A stretch of 64,000 bases of DNA. Source: Betaproteobacteria bacterium. GTDB lineage: Bacteria > Pseudomonadota > Gammaproteobacteria > Burkholderiales > Rhodocyclaceae. Below the pieces are notes generated by a model that ran no database searches, was not told the DNA's origin, and was given only the letters and a program-made list of their open reading frames with translations. The stretch lies in assembly GCA_019136545.1 (NCBI GenBank), contig JAGVUA010000075.1:41129-105128 (forward strand), written 5' to 3'. Position 1 is the stretch's first letter. Every line of letters begins with the position of its first letter. Both the position numbers and the translations under genes were made by a program. This document shows, one piece after another, positions 1-9,446 of the stretch.

Positions 1-198
1 GGCGGCCGCGTGCTGACGCCGCGCGGCGAGACCTACGACCAGGGCAGCATCGCCGCCGCGCTGACCATGCGCAACTTCATGGATACGTTGCGTTCGACGG
101 GCGTCGAGACCGGCGGTCCGGCGGCCTTCTCCGCCAGCGACCAGCACGCCTTTGCCCGGCAGTTGGACCGCGAGCTGACGAGGCACAAGCCCGCCTAG
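1..198 (+). CDS. C-terminal end of an unidentified protein (5' end outside window)
   Basis: The frame is open from the first base to the TAG at 196-198, so the roughly 65 visible residues are the tail of a gene that starts upstream. The GTG at position 10 is not a convincing start. The tail contains TPRGETYDQGSIAAALTMRN and ends in a basic RHKPA. No motif ties it to a family I recognise. The gene is convergent with the winged-helix regulator that ends at 281, and the gap between them is filled by the dispersed 23-bp motif and the structured repeat described separately. Confidence 0.6.
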   Translation, partial: GGRVLTPRGETYDQGSIAAALTMRNFMDTLRSTGVETGGPAAFSASDQHAFARQLDRELTRHKPA

Positions 199-202
199 TA
201 GC

Positions 203-225
203 GGCGTGCCGCCACGGCTGACTTT
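203..225 (+). repeat. dispersed 23-bp motif, copy 1
   Basis: A match to the dispersed motif (GGCGYGCCGY-type 5' half, CAYGGCTGACTTT 3' half). It starts five bases after the stop codon at 198 and runs into the first copy of the ~85-bp intergenic repeat. The GCCG-CCA-CGGC part can form a small hairpin. Confidence 0.7.
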
Positions 226-294
226 CGCTGATCACACCAGTGCCTGGTCGATTGCCGCCAGCTGTCGGTCGGGGGTGTGATCATTCCGCCGCGA
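210..294. repeat. structured intergenic repeat, copy A
   Basis: This ~85-bp stretch is repeated with few differences at 3083-3166, in the same orientation. It contains an inverted pair, TGATCACACC (229-238) and GGTGTGATCA (274-283), separated by 35 bases, so it can fold into a long-loop hairpin. The right arm includes the stop codon (281-283, minus strand) of the winged-helix regulator. It lies between convergent genes and could act as a bidirectional terminator. The inverted ends also resemble a small non-autonomous repeat, but no transposase or clear target duplication is visible. Confidence 0.75.
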
Positions 295-2056
295 GTGGCA
301 GGCCGATGCCTTGCAGGATGGTGGGGAATCGCCGGTCGTGGCGAACCGGATCGAGCGTCGCGTGAATGCCGGCGAAAAGCGTCATCGGCGCGCGCTCGGC
401 AATCGCCTCGGATAACCATTGAATGGCTTCGTCGGCGTCCGCCATGACGGCGTATGCCCGGGCGATCTCCCACGCGGAGACATAGCGTTCGCGGCGCGCC
501 TCGGCGAGCACGGCCAATTCCCGGCGTGCCTCGTCGCGTCGACCGGCTATGGCGAGCACGAGCGCGCGCGTTTCGCGGGCGCGCGGCAGCGACGGGGCTT
601 CGGCGAACGCGATCTCGGCCTGTGCCAGCGCCGTGGCGTGGCGCCCGGCCAGAGCGAGCGCCTCGGCCAGTCGCAGGCGGCCGGGGACGAATCCCGGGGC
701 CATCTCCAGCGTGTGTTCGAGGTGCCGTGCGGCCTCGTCGAAACGACGGGCGAATATTAGGAAGTCGCCGAGATTCATGTTGAGACCAAGGTCGAGCGGG
801 CTCAGGGCAACCGCATCCCGAATCATGCCCAGGCCCCGGTCGAACTCGGCGCGCATCATCAGCAGATCACCGTACGCCAGGTAGGCGGTGGTGTAGCTCG
901 GATTCAGCGCCAGGGCACGCTTGAACGCAAGTTCGGCGGGCGCGAAGTCCCAGTCGAAGAACAGCCGGATCGCGCCGTCCGCCGTCAGTGCTTCCGCGCT
1001 GTCCGGGTCCAGCGCCAGCGTGTCGGCGACGTGCGCGCGGGCGCGGCCGGCCACAGCGAGCGGCGCTGCGAAGCCATACATCGCCAGCAGGATCTGGCTG
1101 TCGGCGAGCCCCACGTGGGCGGGTGCGAAATCGGGCGCCACCCGCGCGCAGGCGGCGAACTCGGCGATCGCCTTGCCGAGCGGATCGGGGCCGCGCTGGG
1201 CCCAGAAGTAGCGGCCCTTCAGGTAGTGGCGCAGCGCCGTTTCGTCGATGGCGATCCGCCGCGCCAGGCGCAGGTTCTCGGCTGGGCGGAGCCGGGCGCA
1301 CAGCGCGTTGGCGACAGCCTTGGCGACCTCGTTCAGCAGCGTCAGGGCGTCGCGCATCGCGCGCGTCCACGTCTGCGTCCATGCATGCATCTCGCTGCGG
1401 CCCTCGATCAGCTGCGCCACGACCTGGATGCGCGTTCCCGCGCCGAGCACCGAGCCCTCGACGACGTAGTCGACGCCGAGCTCGCTGGCGATTTCCCACA
1501 CCCGCTTGCTGGTGCCCTTGTATGCCATCGACGACGTGCGGGCGACGACGCGCAGCGACGAGATTCCCGCCAGGTTGGCGATGAGCAGTTCGCTCAAGCC
1601 ATCGGCGAGGTGATCGTCGGCCGCATCGCCCCTGAGGTCGACGAACGGCAGCACCGCGACCGGGATCGCGTGGTGGGCAGCGGCTTCCGCTGGCGCCGTC
1701 GCTGGCACCGGTGCCAACGCCTCGTCCTCGACGAACGTGACCGCGGGCATCAACCGGTAGCCGTGCTTGGCGAGCGTTTCGATGACGCGCGGCTGGCCTC
1801 GTTGGTCGCCGAACCGTTCACGCAGGATGGAGATGCAGCGCGTGAGCACGCCATCGGTGACGAAGGCGCTGCCCCAGACCTGGTCGATCAGCTCTTCGCG
1901 CGACATGGGCTTGGGGGCGCGCAGCGCGAGCGCGACGAGCACGTCCATCACCCGCGGCTCGATGCAGGACACGCCGCACGGGCCCGCGATGGTCCTGCAC
2001 GCTGGGTCGATCCGAAACTCCGCCAGATCGAACATCGCTATGTGTTGTGCGGTCAT
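281..2056 (-). CDS. winged-helix transcriptional regulator with TolB-like and TPR domains (CadC/adenylate-cyclase-associated type)
   Basis: A 591-residue soluble protein. Residues 1-110 form an OmpR/PhoB-type winged helix (PRVMDVLVALALRA, SREELIDQVWG, RVIETLAKHGYRLMP). Residues about 125-260 resemble the TolB N-terminal/FlgO-like domain found in CadC-type regulators (VAVLPFVDLRG, DGLSELLIANLAGI). The rest is a TPR-rich region (ALNPSYTTAYLAYGDLLM, SPLDLGLNMNLGDFL). There is no membrane segment after the DNA-binding domain, unlike CadC itself. I chose the ATG at 2056 because GGAGGGGA precedes it; an upstream in-frame ATG at 2107 has no ribosome site. It is divergent from the PEP-CTERM gene and is a candidate regulator of it (inference). 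Its C-terminal codons lie in repeat copy A. Confidence 0.85.
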   Translation of the reverse strand: MTAQHIAMFDLAEFRIDPACRTIAGPCGVSCIEPRVMDVLVALALRAPKPMSREELIDQVWGSAFVTDGVLTRCISILRERFGDQRGQPRVIETLAKHGYRLMPAVTFVEDEALAPVPATAPAEAAAHHAIPVAVLPFVDLRGDAADDHLADGLSELLIANLAGISSLRVVARTSSMAYKGTSKRVWEIASELGVDYVVEGSVLGAGTRIQVVAQLIEGRSEMHAWTQTWTRAMRDALTLLNEVAKAVANALCARLRPAENLRLARRIAIDETALRHYLKGRYFWAQRGPDPLGKAIAEFAACARVAPDFAPAHVGLADSQILLAMYGFAAPLAVAGRARAHVADTLALDPDSAEALTADGAIRLFFDWDFAPAELAFKRALALNPSYTTAYLAYGDLLMMRAEFDRGLGMIRDAVALSPLDLGLNMNLGDFLIFARRFDEAARHLEHTLEMAPGFVPGRLRLAEALALAGRHATALAQAEIAFAEAPSLPRARETRALVLAIAGRRDEARRELAVLAEARRERYVSAWEIARAYAVMADADEAIQWLSEAIAERAPMTLFAGIHATLDPVRHDRRFPTILQGIGLPLAAE

Positions 2057-2236
2057 CGCGTCCCCTCCGAAAATCATCACAACTTCCTCGGGACTTCGCG
2101 CAAGCACTGAGCAAACATGCCATCGACGTCGCGCAGGCCCGCATGTTCTGATTATGCATTTCAGTATAACGCTGCTGCTTCGCGCGGGCAGTTGCCAGCT
2201 CGCGACAAGCCGGGCGCTTGATGAGGAGGGACTTCA
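2057..2236. promoter_or_regulatory. divergent promoter region between winged-helix regulator and PEP-CTERM gene
   Basis: The 180-bp region has an AT-rich pocket at 2140-2170 in otherwise GC-rich DNA. TATAAC (2165-2170, plus strand) and TATACT (2163-2168, minus strand) are -10-like hexamers facing opposite ways. No convincing -35 box is paired with either. GAGGAGGGA just before 2237 is a strong ribosome site for the PEP-CTERM gene. Confidence 0.4.
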
Positions 2237-3094
2237 ATGAAACCCATTTCACCCTGTATCGCCATCGCCGCCATGTTGGCGCTCTTGCCGGGGTTTGCTT
2301 TCGCGGCCCTTTACTCCCCGAGTGTTGGCGCAAATATCGCAACCAACGGCATCGTTGGACAGTGGGTAACGCAGCCCAACGGCCCGTATATCTTGAACTT
2401 GACGCGCAATGACCGCACGGCCGGCGTGTGGACCGATTACGGCATGAATAAGGCCGGAGCCTGGATCACCGACGTCCGCCCTGGACAGGGACAGTATTTC
2501 GGAGGGTATGTCATAGCCAAGTCCCGATGGGTGGATCAGCTGACCATCTATACGCCCGAAGCGGCGTTGAACGATTGGGTTCATCTACTTTTTTCGGTTC
2601 GGCTGGAGGGTCATCTCGAGGCGTACGAAGACGACAACTTCGGTTCGAGCGCCCACGTTAACTACGGAATGTCCCTCAATCACGACGGTAGTTGGGTTAC
2701 CCAACCCTCGTATGGCAGGGGCATCGCTCCCACGCCCAACTCGACGGCGGGCGGTCATGTCGAACTCGATGTCGACGAAATTCTCTTCGGCGAAATCGCA
2801 ATCCGGAATGGCCACACGTTCAACCTGATCTCGACGCTGTCCGTCAATCCCGAATCGGACGGCTTTGGCCCCCCGGGGGTAGGGTGGGCCGAATCATCTT
2901 TTAGCAATTCGGCGGAATGGCTGGGAGGCAGCGTCTGGGTCAACGGAGCGCAGGCATCCTCGTTCATCATTACGTCTGCTTCGGGGTACGACTACGGTCC
3001 GCGCAGCCCGCAGAACAACATGCCGGAGCCAGCCAGCCTGGCGTTGCTGGGCGTCGGTCTGGCCGCGCTCAGGTTCCGGTCCCGCCACGGCTGA
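2237..3094 (+). CDS. PEP-CTERM sorting-domain exported protein
   Basis: A 285-residue protein preceded by GAGGAGGGA. It has an N-terminal signal peptide (hydrophobic core AIAAMLALLPGFAFA). The C-terminal sorting signal is complete: MPEPASLALLGVGLAALRF followed by a basic RSRHG, which is the PEP motif, hydrophobic helix and arginine-rich end recognised by exosortase. The body has no domain I recognise; it is rich in Asn, Gly, Ser, Trp and Tyr, as is usual for this surface or extracellular class. No exosortase gene is in the window, so sorting depends on one elsewhere. Codon use is less GC-biased than its neighbours, and the gene with its divergent regulator is bracketed by direct copies of the ~85-bp repeat. 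Confidence 0.9.
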   Translation: MKPISPCIAIAAMLALLPGFAFAALYSPSVGANIATNGIVGQWVTQPNGPYILNLTRNDRTAGVWTDYGMNKAGAWITDVRPGQGQYFGGYVIAKSRWVDQLTIYTPEAALNDWVHLLFSVRLEGHLEAYEDDNFGSSAHVNYGMSLNHDGSWVTQPSYGRGIAPTPNSTAGGHVELDVDEILFGEIAIRNGHTFNLISTLSVNPESDGFGPPGVGWAESSFSNSAEWLGGSVWVNGAQASSFIITSASGYDYGPRSPQNNMPEPASLALLGVGLAALRFRSRHG

Positions 3095-3098
3095 CTTT
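3076..3098 (+). repeat. dispersed 23-bp motif, copy 2
   Basis: The 3' core CACGGCTGACTTT is exact; the first six bases are degenerate. It overlaps the last codons and stop of the PEP-CTERM gene and runs into repeat copy B. Confidence 0.6.
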
Positions 3099-3166
3099 CG
3101 CTTATCACACCAGTGCCTGGTCGATTGTCGCCCGCCGGCGGTCGGGATGTGATCATTCCGCCGCGA
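3083..3166. repeat. structured intergenic repeat, copy B
   Basis: Direct copy of 210-294 with a one-base length difference and a few substitutions in the middle. The inverted arms are weaker here: ATCACA (3104-3109) can pair with TGTGAT (3148-3153). It lies between the convergent PEP-CTERM gene and the histidine kinase gene, a placement equivalent to copy A. Confidence 0.75.
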
Positions 3167-3178
3167 AGCACCAAGGCC

Positions 3179-4960
<1,782 letters not shown>

Positions 4961-5053
4961 CGCGGGTGGACGGAATGCTTGGGAAACCGAGTATGACAGA
5001 GTATAAGGCCGAATCGTGTCCGGCCTTACTGGTACGTCCGACATGGCGGCGCG

Positions 5054-5494
5054 TCAGGCCGCAGCCTCGAACTCCAGCGCCTGGTCGGGCGTGATGATGT
5101 CGAACAGATGGGCCAGCTTGCGGCGGCGGGCCAGCTTGAGCAGCGCCTTGTCGGAGGTCACCAGCCAGCGCGCCTGGCCGTCGCGCGCCACTTCGAGGAA
5201 CTTCTGGTCGTCGGCGTCCTTGCATTCGGGCAGCGGAACAGGATCGGCGGTGGCGGCGATGATGGCGGCGTGGCGGGCAAAGGAGTCGAACGCCGCGCCT
5301 TGCGCGTCGTCGTCGAGAGAAAACATGGGATAAGCCAGCACGCGGCGGAACTCGCCGAGGCAGCGCGCGTCGGTGAGCGCGATCAAGCCGCCGGCTTCCA
5401 GCCGCGCGCGCAGGGGCGCGTAGCGGCTGTCGGCGAAGACGAAGAGCGAAAGCAGCACGTTGGTGTCGAGCACCACGCGCACCGCTTCGGGCAT
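5054..5494 (-). CDS. PIN-domain protein (putative ribonuclease) coupled to phaC
   Basis: A 146-residue single-domain protein. The PIN signature acids are present: Asp in VVLDTNVLLS near the N-terminus, a central Glu (CLGEFRRVL), an Asp pair in CKDADDQKFLEVA, and the late Asp of LVTSDKALLKL. This matches the TIGR00305/COG1569 family, often labelled toxin. The start ATG (5494-5492) shares one base with the phaC stop (TGATG), so translation is probably coupled to PHB synthase. No antitoxin-sized gene is adjacent, so a toxin-antitoxin role is not supported by context. It may process RNA, perhaps the pha transcript (speculative). Confidence 0.85.
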   Translation of the reverse strand: MPEAVRVVLDTNVLLSLFVFADSRYAPLRARLEAGGLIALTDARCLGEFRRVLAYPMFSLDDDAQGAAFDSFARHAAIIAATADPVPLPECKDADDQKFLEVARDGQARWLVTSDKALLKLARRRKLAHLFDIITPDQALEFEAAA

Positions 5495-7308
5495 CAGGAC
5501 TTCTTCTGCGTGTCGAGACGGAACTTGACGAAGGACCCCGGCGCATCTTCGAGGACGCCGAGCTTGCCTTTGGCCGGGTCGCGCGCCGGCACTTTCTGGT
5601 CGTTCTGCGCGGACACCCACTGCTGCCAGTCGGTCCACCACGATCCCGGCTGTTGCTGGGCGCCTGCCATCCATTCGTCGGCGGTGTCGGCGAGCTTGTC
5701 GTTGAGCCAGTAGCCGTACTTGTTGGCGGCCGGCGGATTGACGATGCCGGCGATGTGGCCGGAGCCGCCCAGCACGAAGCGCACCGGACCGGCGAAGCGC
5801 TGGGCGCCGAGGTAGGTGCTCTTCCACGGCGCGATGTGATCCTCGATGGTGGAGACGAAGTAGCTCGGCGTCTTGATCTTGCCCAGGTCGATGGCGACGC
5901 CGTCGAGCGTGATGCCGCCCGGTTCCTTGAGCAGGTTCTTCATGTACATGTTGCGCAGGTAGTAGCTGTGCATGGCGTAGGGCATGCGCGTCGAGTCGCT
6001 GTTCCAGAACAGCAGGTCGAACGGGAAGGGGTCCTTGCCCATCAGGTAGTTGTTCACCACGAACGACCAGATCAGGTCGTTCGAGCGCAGCATGTTGAAG
6101 GTGCCGGCCATCTCGCTGCCTTCGAGGAAGCCGCGCTCGGCCATTTTCTTCTCGAGGCTGGAGACCTGCTGTTCGTCGATGAAGACGCCCAGTTCGCCGG
6201 GGATCGAGAAGTCGAGCATGGTGGTGAAGAAGGTCGCCGAGGCGATGCGCTTGTCCTTCTTGGCGGCCATGTAGGCGAGCGTCGTGCCGAGCAGGGTGCC
6301 GCCGAGGCAGTAGGCGACGCAGTTGATCTCCTTCTCGCCGGTCTGCTCGCACACCTTGTCGACGGCGACCAGCGCCGCATCGACCAGATAGTCCTCGAAG
6401 CTCTTCTCGGCGAGCCGCTCGTCGGGGTTGACCCAGGACATGACGAAAACGCTGTGGCCCTGGTCGGTGGCCCACTTGATGAAGGAGTTCGATTCGCGCA
6501 GGTCGAGGATGTAGTACTTGTTGATCCAGGGCGGGAAGATCAGCAGCGGCCGCTTGAACTGCTGCTTGGTGGTCGGGTTGAACTGCAGCAGCTGGATCAG
6601 CTCGTTCTGGAAAATCACCTTGCCCGGAGTGGTGGCGACGTTCTTGCCGAGCTCGAAAGCCTTGACGTCGGTCATCGCCACGCGCAACTGGCCGTCGCCC
6701 GCCTCGATGTCGCGCAGCAGATTGTTGAAGCCCTTGACCAGATTCTGGCCGTGGCTCTTCACCGTCTCGCGGAACACGGTCGGATTGGTCAGCGCGAAGT
6801 TCGACGGCGACAACGCATCGATGAACTGGCGGGTGAAGAAATTGACTTTCTTCTGGGTATGCTCGTCGAGGCCCTCGACGCAGCAGACGCTGTCGTGGAT
6901 ATGGCGCGCGGTGATGAGGTAAGACTGCTTGATGAAGTCGAACAGGAAATGCTCTTCCCACTGTTCGTCCTTGAAGCGCTTGTCGTCCTTGGCCGGCTGG
7001 GCCACGGGCGGCGCATCGAGGCCCATGAAGCGCAGCGTCGAATGCTGCCAGAGCGAGAAATAATCCCACACCAGATTCATCTGCGCTTGCGCCAGCTTGT
7101 AGGGATTGGCCAGCATCTTGGCCATCATGTCCATGAAGGCCTGGGCGATGCCGAGTTCGTCGGCGGGCGCGGCGATGCCTTTTTTGGCCTGGCGATGGAT
7201 GTGGTCGGTCAGCAGCTTGGAAGCGCGCTGGGCCACTTCGGCATAGGTCTTGGCGATTTCCTGGGGGTCGGGCAAAGGCGCGTGTTCCTTCGGGGATGTG
7301 GCGGTCAT
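5494..7308 (-). CDS. phaC: class I poly(3-hydroxyalkanoate) synthase
   Basis: Polymerises (R)-3-hydroxyacyl-CoA, mainly 3-hydroxybutyryl-CoA, into intracellular PHA granules. The 604-residue length fits class I synthases. The N-terminal PhaC_N domain (VDYFSLWQ-like WDYFSLWQHSTLRFMG) precedes an alpha/beta-hydrolase domain. The lipase-like box is VAYCLGGT with nucleophile Cys334; the catalytic Asp lies in VSTIEDHIAPW and the His in GGSGHIAGIVNPP. AGGAG lies upstream of the ATG at 7308. The MBL hydrolase gene ends 16 bases upstream and the PIN gene overlaps its stop, giving an MBL-phaC-PIN transcription unit. No phaA, phaB, phasin or phaR lies within it. Confidence 0.97.
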   Translation of the reverse strand: MTATSPKEHAPLPDPQEIAKTYAEVAQRASKLLTDHIHRQAKKGIAAPADELGIAQAFMDMMAKMLANPYKLAQAQMNLVWDYFSLWQHSTLRFMGLDAPPVAQPAKDDKRFKDEQWEEHFLFDFIKQSYLITARHIHDSVCCVEGLDEHTQKKVNFFTRQFIDALSPSNFALTNPTVFRETVKSHGQNLVKGFNNLLRDIEAGDGQLRVAMTDVKAFELGKNVATTPGKVIFQNELIQLLQFNPTTKQQFKRPLLIFPPWINKYYILDLRESNSFIKWATDQGHSVFVMSWVNPDERLAEKSFEDYLVDAALVAVDKVCEQTGEKEINCVAYCLGGTLLGTTLAYMAAKKDKRIASATFFTTMLDFSIPGELGVFIDEQQVSSLEKKMAERGFLEGSEMAGTFNMLRSNDLIWSFVVNNYLMGKDPFPFDLLFWNSDSTRMPYAMHSYYLRNMYMKNLLKEPGGITLDGVAIDLGKIKTPSYFVSTIEDHIAPWKSTYLGAQRFAGPVRFVLGGSGHIAGIVNPPAANKYGYWLNDKLADTADEWMAGAQQQPGSWWTDWQQWVSAQNDQKVPARDPAKGKLGVLEDAPGSFVKFRLDTQKKS

Positions 7309-7324
7309 GGGGGCTCGCTCCTGG

Positions 7325-8335
7325 TCAGTTCTTCACGAATCGGATGACATCGTCGCCGGCGACGCGCCGCAGGCGGCCCCGGTGTTCCAGATAATTGAGG
7401 TGGGCAATGGCCTCGCCGGTGGCGAACCATGCCTGGTGAGGATCGTCGATCGGCCGGCCGAACAGCAGGTCCAGCACTTCGCCGGCGCAGCGCGGCTGGC
7501 CGGCGCAGGCCGCCAGCAGGTCGGCGCAGCGGTCCTCGTGGTGCTTGCGCAGTTCGGCGATGCGCGTCTGGATGCCGCGGAACGGCCGGCCATGCGACGG
7601 CAGCACCAGCGTATCCTCCGGCAGCGTGATGAACGACGCGAGCGATTCGAGAAACATGCCGAGCGGATCGTGCTCGCGGCCGGCCGGGAAGGCGCTGATG
7701 TTCGTCGAGATGCGCGGCAGCAGCATGTCGCCGGAGATCAGCACCCGTAACGCCTCGCAGTGGAGGCTGGCGTGTTCCGGCGCATGGCCGTAGCCGACGA
7801 TCACCCGCCAGTCGTGGCGCCCGATGCGGATCACGTCGTCGTGACGCAGGCGCTGGAAGCTCGACGGAATGGCCGGCACCAGATGCTTGTAGGCGTTGCC
7901 GCGCTGGGCGACGCCGGCCAGGCGGGTGCCGTCGAGACCGTGCTCGCGGAAAAAGTCGACCATGGCGCCGACATGAAAAGGCGGAATGTCGGCGGCGACC
8001 AGATGGGCGGTCTGGAATTCCCCCTGCGTCATCCACAGCGGTGCGCCGGTCTCGGCTTGCAGCCAGGCTGCCAGGCCGAGGTGGTCGGGATGGAAATGGG
8101 TGACGAACTGGCGCGTCAGGCGGCGTTCCGCCAGGACTGACTTCCACGCCGCCTTGATCGGTTCGATGGCGATGCCGGTGTCGACGGCCGCGTGGCCGTC
8201 GCCGTCCTCGATCAGCCACAGGTTGATGTGGTCGAGCGCGAACGGCAGCGGCATGCGCAGCCAGGTCACATCCTCGGCGACCGCGAGGCCGGCGCCGGAT
8301 TCGGGCAAGGTGTCGAACGGGTAATCGATCTGCAT
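7325..8335 (-). CDS. MBL-fold metallo-hydrolase
   Basis: A 336-residue metallo-beta-lactamase-fold protein. The zinc motif HFHPDHLG is intact (THFHPDHLGLAAW), followed by the downstream His of VGYGHAPEH and an Asp (LISGDML). A long C-terminal helical region (HHEDRCADLLAAC onwards) matches the hydrolase group related to LACTB2. The start is the ATG at 8335; the longer frame would need a TTG at 8365. The substrate is unknown, with a thioester or lactone plausible beside PHA metabolism. It is the first gene of the unit with phaC and is divergent from liuR. Confidence 0.85.
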   Translation of the reverse strand: MQIDYPFDTLPESGAGLAVAEDVTWLRMPLPFALDHINLWLIEDGDGHAAVDTGIAIEPIKAAWKSVLAERRLTRQFVTHFHPDHLGLAAWLQAETGAPLWMTQGEFQTAHLVAADIPPFHVGAMVDFFREHGLDGTRLAGVAQRGNAYKHLVPAIPSSFQRLRHDDVIRIGRHDWRVIVGYGHAPEHASLHCEALRVLISGDMLLPRISTNISAFPAGREHDPLGMFLESLASFITLPEDTLVLPSHGRPFRGIQTRIAELRKHHEDRCADLLAACAGQPRCAGEVLDLLFGRPIDDPHQAWFATGEAIAHLNYLEHRGRLRRVAGDDVIRFVKN

Positions 8336-8430
8336 GGCGGCGGCCGGCGACGTTGCCCGGTCCAAACAATTCTGTTTAACTGCCTGTTGTCATGGATACA
8401 TCGTACATAGTTTAGCCGAAATTCGATATT

Positions 8431-8447
8431 TTGTTGCACTGCAACAA
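8431..8447. promoter_or_regulatory. perfect palindrome, candidate operator between MBL/phaC and liuR
   Basis: TTGTTGCA-C-TGCAACAA is a perfect 8+8 dyad around one base in the 183-bp divergent region. It sits 96 bases upstream of the MBL-phaC start and 72 upstream of liuR. The TGC-N3-GCA core resembles sites described for PhaR-type PHA regulators in other proteobacteria, so PhaR is one candidate binder; autorepression by LiuR is less likely because the LiuR-type site at 8911 looks different. Confidence 0.55.
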
Positions 8448-8518
8448 TCATCGACTGCGACACCCGGTCTTGGCTTGACGGAAGGGCTTTCCCGAGGCCG
8501 CAAGGAAAAAATGAGCGA

Positions 8519-8914
8519 ATGAGCGAGCAGACCTACACCATTGCCGAACTGGCGCGCGAATTCGAGATCACGCCGCGCGCCATCCGCCATTACGAAGACC
8601 AAGGCCTGATCAGCCCGAGTCGCGCCGGCGTGCAACGCGTGTACGACAAGCGCGACCGCACGCGTCTCAAACTGACGCTGCGCGGCAAGCGGCTCGGCTT
8701 GTCGCTGGCGGAGATTCGCGAGCTGATCGACATGTACGACACCGCGCCCGAGTCCTCCCAGTTGTCGCGCTTTCTCGAAGTGCTGAAGTGCCGCCGGGCC
8801 ATGCTCGACCAGCAACGCGAGGACATTGCTGCCGTGCTGACGGAAATCGACGGCTTGGAGCGGCAATGCCGTGGGCTGCTCGGGGCGAATGCCGCGAAAT
8901 CGAAGCATGATTGA
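8519..8914 (+). CDS. liuR: MerR-family regulator, LiuR type
   Basis: A 131-residue MerR regulator. It has the N-terminal winged helix (YTIAELAREFEITPRAIRHYEDQGLI), the second wing, and a coiled-coil dimerisation helix; there is no cysteine-rich metal site. This and its place directly upstream of isovaleryl-CoA dehydrogenase and methylcrotonyl-CoA carboxylase genes identify it as LiuR, the regulator of leucine/isovalerate utilisation in proteobacteria. The palindromic operator begins inside its last codon, so liuR lies just upstream of the promoter it should control. Confidence 0.9.
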   Translation: MSEQTYTIAELAREFEITPRAIRHYEDQGLISPSRAGVQRVYDKRDRTRLKLTLRGKRLGLSLAEIRELIDMYDTAPESSQLSRFLEVLKCRRAMLDQQREDIAAVLTEIDGLERQCRGLLGANAAKSKHD

Positions 8915-8940
8915 CGTTAACGTAAACGTCAACATAAAAT
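8911..8940 (+). promoter_or_regulatory. liu operon promoter with LiuR-type operator
   Basis: A 22-bp near-perfect dyad at 8911-8932 has arms TTGACGTT and AACGTCAA (two central mismatches). Its left arm doubles as a -35 box (TTGACG, 8911-8916), and TAAAAT (8935-8940) is a good -10 at 18-bp spacing. An operator lying between -35 and -10 is the classic MerR arrangement. The site overlaps the liuR stop codon and drives the genes from 8970 onwards. Confidence 0.85.
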
Positions 8941-8969
8941 GCGCTGAAACAAAGAGCGAGGAGACGCCG

Positions 8970-9446
8970 ATGAAACATACCGTGCCGCGGGGTGACGCCA
9001 AGTTCGAGCCGCGGGATCCGCGCTGGGAGGAAAAGGTCCGGGAAAGTTTCGAGCGGCAGGGGGCGATGCACCTTCTGGGCGCCGAGATTGCCGACGTCTG
9101 GCCGGGAGGGTGCGAGATTCGTCTGCCGTTCCGTCGTGATCTGACCCAGCAGCACGGCTTTTTCCACGCCGGCATCACCGCCACGGTGATCGACAGCGCG
9201 GCCGGCTATGCCGGCTTTTCGCTGATGCCGCCCGACACCTCGGTACTGTCGGTGGAGTTCAAGCTCAATCTGCTGGCGCCCGCCGACGGGGAACTGATGG
9301 TGGCCACCGGGGAGGTGATCAAGTCCGGCAAGAATCTGATCATCACCCGCGGCGACGCCTGGGTGTTCAAGGGCGCCAAGCTGACTCACTGCGCAATGAT
9401 GCAGCAGACCCTGATGACCATGCACGGAAAGGCGGAAAAAGCATGA
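8970..9446 (+). CDS. PaaI-family hotdog thioesterase
   Basis: A 158-residue single hotdog-fold protein, first gene behind the LiuR-type promoter. GAGGAGA precedes the ATG. The PaaI signature is visible ([23 protein letters not shown]), with the Asp in VIDSAAGYA positioned as the catalytic acid of this family. It probably hydrolyses acyl-CoA esters and may relieve CoA sequestration in the pathway. Its stop overlaps the next start (ATGA). Confidence 0.85.
   Translation: MKHTVPRGDAKFEPRDPRWEEKVRESFERQGAMHLLGAEIADVWPGGCEIRLPFRRDLTQQHGFFHAGITATVIDSAAGYAGFSLMPPDTSVLSVEFKLNLLAPADGELMVATGEVIKSGKNLIITRGDAWVFKGAKLTHCAMMQQTLMTMHGKAEKA

Noticed and set aside
2237-3094. Local exosortase system
   Set aside because: Only a PEP-CTERM substrate is present; no exosortase or EPS gene cluster is in the window.
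210-3166. Composite transposon
   Set aside because: The flanking repeats are direct copies but no transposase gene or target duplication is visible.
5054-5494. PIN protein as a toxin of a toxin-antitoxin pair
   Set aside because: No small antitoxin gene on either side; the neighbours are phaC and a kinase.
5495-7069. Open frame extending the PIN gene upstream through phaC
   Set aside because: It is the +1 shadow of phaC; PIN homology starts exactly at the ATG overlapping the phaC stop.
8336-8365. Longer start for the MBL gene upstream of phaC
   Set aside because: It requires a TTG without a ribosome site, while the ATG at 8335 matches the family start.
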